In this document: one piece after another, positions 20,379 through 22,130 of the stretch
Numbering within the stretch: the stretch's first letter is position 1
Layout of the letters: each line of letters opens with the position of its first letter
Origin: CAIPVR01 sp049316905
GTDB taxonomy: Bacteria > Actinomycetota > Acidimicrobiia > Acidimicrobiales > Microtrichaceae
NCBI GenBank assembly: GCA_049316905.1
Contig: JBMOJH010000051.1
Coordinates: 1 to 22,130, forward strand
Direction of reading: 5' to 3'
Length of the DNA: 22,130 bases
Notes under the pieces: generated by a model
Databases searched by the model: none
What the model was told of the DNA's origin: nothing
The model's input: the letters and a program-made list of their open reading frames with translations, nothing else
Program-made: the position numbers and the translations under genes

Positions 20379-22130
20379 TCAGCGGAAGTCGCGCGAGCCG
20401 GTGGTGGCCGGCACCGGGAGCGCCTCGATGCGGTGCGCCACCACGTTGACGACGCCGTCGACGGTGCGCTCGAGGAGGCCCGACACGAGGAGCGCCGGCG
20501 CCGAGCGGACCACCGTCCGGTGCCGGGCCCAGCACCCCACCGACACCACCACGTTCACCAGGCCGGTCTCGTCCTCCAGGTTGAGGAACGTCACGCCGGA
20601 GGCCGTGGCCGGCCGCTGGCGGTGGGTGACCACGCCGGCCACCCGGACGCGGCTGCGGTCCTCCCGCCGGCCCAGCTCCGCGGCCACCACCACGCCGCGC
20701 CGGTCGAGCTCGTTGCGCACGAACCGGGTGGGGTGGCCGTCGGGCGCCACCCCCGTGGCCCACAGGTCGGCCACCGCGGTCTCCCGGTCGTCCATGCCGG
20801 GGAGCTGCGGTGCGTGGAGGCCCAGCGCGGTGCCGGGCAGGCGGCCGGGACGCACCTCCGCGGCGGCGCCCGCGGTCCACAGCGCGCGGCGGCGGTCGAG
20901 CGGCCGGCCGTCGTGGTCGTGGAAGCAGCCGAACGCGCCGGCGGTGGCCAGCGCCTCGAGCTGGGCCCGGTCGAGGCGGACCCGGCGGGCCAGGTCCTCC
21001 ACCCCGGCGTAGGGACGGCCGGCGGCCACCTCCTCGGCGAGGTCCTCGCCGATGCCGCGCACCGAGCCGATGCCCAGCCGGACCGCGGGACCGCCGAACC
21101 CCCAGGTGGTCGGGTCCCCGTCATCCCTCCCGACCCCCGCCACCCCCCCGCTTTGTGATGCTCCTGACGACATATGTGTCGTCATACGCGACACGAAGCG
21201 GGGGGGAGCGGGTTCGAGGGTGGCGGGTTCGGGGGTGGCGGGTTCGAGGGTGGCGGTGGCGGCCGAGGCGTTCAGGTCCGGGGTGAGCACGGTCACGCCG
21301 TGACGCCGGGCGTCCTGGCACAGCGACTGCGGCGAGTAGAAGCCCATGGGCTGTGCGTTGAGCAGCGCCGCGCAGAACGCGGCGGGATGGTGGTACTTCA
21401 GCCACGACGACGCGTAGACGAGGTAGGCGAAGCTCACCGAGTGCGACTCCGGGAAGCCGTAGTTCGCGAACGCGGCGAGCTTGTCCCAGATGGCGTCGGC
21501 CACCTCACCGGTGATCCCGTTGCGGGCCAGGCCCCGGTCGAAGCGCTCCCGCAGCTCGGCCATGCGCCGGGCCGAGCGCTTGGACCCCATGGCCTGGCGG
21601 AGCCGGTCGGCCTCGGCCGGACTGAAGCCGGCCACGTCGATCGCCATCTGCATGAGCTGCTCCTGGAACAGCGGCACCCCCAGGGTCTTCTCCAGCGCGG
21701 GACGCAGCAGCGGGTGCAGGTAGGTGACCGGCTCCTCACCCTTGCGGCGACGGATGTACGGGTGCACCGAACCGCCCTGGATCGGACCGGGGCGGATGAG
21801 GGCCACCTCCACCACCAGGTCGTAGAAGCAGCGGGGTCGCAGCCGGGGCAGCGTGGCCATCTGGGCCCGGGACTCCACCTGGAACACGCCGACCGAGTCG
21901 GCCCGGCACAACATGTCGTAGACCGCGTCCTCCTGGGGCAGCTCGGCCAGGTCCACCTCGATCCCCTGGTGGTCGCGCAGCAGGTCGATGCAGTGGTGCA
22001 GCGCCGAGAGCATGCCCAGGCCCAGCAGGTCGAACTTCACGAGGCCCGCGGCCGCGCAGTCGTCCTTGTCCCACTGCAGCACCGAGCGGTTCTCCATGCG
22101 CGCCCACTCGGTGGGGCACACCTCCACCAC
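20379..22130 (-). CDS. dnaE2: Error-prone DNA polymerase DnaE2/ImuC (C-terminal part; 5' end beyond window)
   Basis: 584 codons including the stop; the N-terminal PHP part and first catalytic aspartates are outside the window. Visible are the third catalytic Asp in GLVKFDLLGLGML (about 22029-22031), the DnaE palm-fingers blocks SVGVFQVESRAQM, LIRPGPIQGGSVHPY and FPESHSVSFAYLVYASSWLKYHHP, a helix-hairpin-helix part (VRLGIGSVRGIGEDL) and a C-terminal OB fold (FLNLEDETGLVNVVV). In actinobacteria DnaE2 works with ImuA' and ImuB in SOS-induced translesion synthesis; those genes would lie outside. Between DLNASAATATLE and GPAVRLGIG there is an extra low-complexity stretch of about 45 residues compared with my memory of mycobacterial DnaE2, produced by a DNA palindrome and a tandem repeat. 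The frame stays open throughout. Confidence 0.93.
   Translation of the reverse strand: MVEVCPTEWARMENRSVLQWDKDDCAAAGLVKFDLLGLGMLSALHHCIDLLRDHQGIEVDLAELPQEDAVYDMLCRADSVGVFQVESRAQMATLPRLRPRCFYDLVVEVALIRPGPIQGGSVHPYIRRRKGEEPVTYLHPLLRPALEKTLGVPLFQEQLMQMAIDVAGFSPAEADRLRQAMGSKRSARRMAELRERFDRGLARNGITGEVADAIWDKLAAFANYGFPESHSVSFAYLVYASSWLKYHHPAAFCAALLNAQPMGFYSPQSLCQDARRHGVTVLTPDLNASAATATLEPATPEPATLEPAPPRFVSRMTTHMSSGASQSGGVAGVGRDDGDPTTWGFGGPAVRLGIGSVRGIGEDLAEEVAAGRPYAGVEDLARRVRLDRAQLEALATAGAFGCFHDHDGRPLDRRRALWTAGAAAEVRPGRLPGTALGLHAPQLPGMDDRETAVADLWATGVAPDGHPTRFVRNELDRRGVVVAAELGRREDRSRVRVAGVVTHRQRPATASGVTFLNLEDETGLVNVVVSVGCWARHRTVVRSAPALLVSGLLERTVDGVVNVVAHRIEALPVPATTGSRDFR
21143..21206. repeat. 64-bp near-perfect palindrome inside dnaE2 (possible mobile palindromic element)
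   Basis: The sequence is symmetric about 21174.5. Outer arms of 11 bp (CCCCCCCGCTT at 21143-21153, complement at 21196-21206), a 3-bp match and inner arms of 8 bp (TGACGACA at 21165-21172, TGTCGTCA at 21177-21184) all pair in register; about 25 of 32 positions match. The centre is clearly less GC-rich than its surroundings. It is translated in frame as part of dnaE2. It resembles palindromic elements that insert into reading frames, but no second copy is in the window. Confidence 0.6.
21208..21252. repeat. Three tandem copies of a 15-bp unit in dnaE2
   Basis: GCGGGTTCGAGGGTG occurs three times head to tail (21208, 21223, 21238), the middle copy differing by one base. On the coding strand it gives repeats of A-T-[LP]-E-P. 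It begins two bases from the edge of the 64-bp palindrome. The unit length keeps the reading frame. Confidence 0.85.

Noticed and set aside
1..22130. Defence system, prophage, CRISPR or insertion sequence
   Set aside because: No integrase, transposase, Cas, restriction or toxin-antitoxin proteins and no regular repeat-spacer array are visible.

Overview
High-GC, tightly packed chromosomal DNA from an actinobacterium. The coding style fits: GTG starts, strong GC3 bias, a mycothiol-conjugate-amidase-like gene, a FadA5-like thiolase, an actinobacterial-type Bax inhibitor-1 protein and error-prone DnaE2. I lean towards the Acidimicrobiia, but this is inference only. No rRNA, tRNA, CRISPR array, transposase or phage gene was seen, and no gap between genes exceeds about 200 bases.

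Layout. 1-239 (-) is a partial acyl-CoA thioesterase. 288-1331 and 1350-2747 (+) are a lipoprotein alpha/beta hydrolase and an amidase. 2820-4217 (+) is a glutamate decarboxylase preceded by PHO-box-like GTTCACC repeats. It converges, across a perfect 12-bp stem, on a radical-SAM sulfatase maturase (4268-5536, -), whose operon begins with a 35-residue SHOCT microprotein (5541-5648, -). Divergent from these is a Cys-type arylsulfatase (5826-8180, +), followed by a LURP-one-related protein and a DUF2252 protein whose genes overlap. Next (+) are a small Arg-rich protein, a thiolase and a thermonuclease-fold lipoprotein. 12401-16324 (-) holds a ChbG/YdjC deacetylase, a double-GNAT acetyltransferase, an Mca/PIG-L amidase and a duplicated PhoU-TrkA_C protein. 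16516-18014 (+) holds Bax inhibitor-1 and HupE/UreJ. 18022-22130 (-) holds an M15 peptidase with a coiled coil, an AIM24 protein and the C-terminal part of DnaE2.

How the parts fit. The clearest functional module is the sulfatase with its activating enzyme, sharing one control region that contains a 25-bp inverted repeat. A second grouping is three adjacent genes for N-acyl chemistry on amino sugars or mycothiol (deacetylase, acetyltransferase, amidase). Several genes lack a Shine-Dalgarno sequence and instead have a TANNNT hexamer 6-7 nt before the start codon, which suggests leaderless transcripts. The most unusual structure is a 64-bp near-palindrome of lower GC, next to a 15-bp tandem repeat, inserted in frame inside dnaE2.
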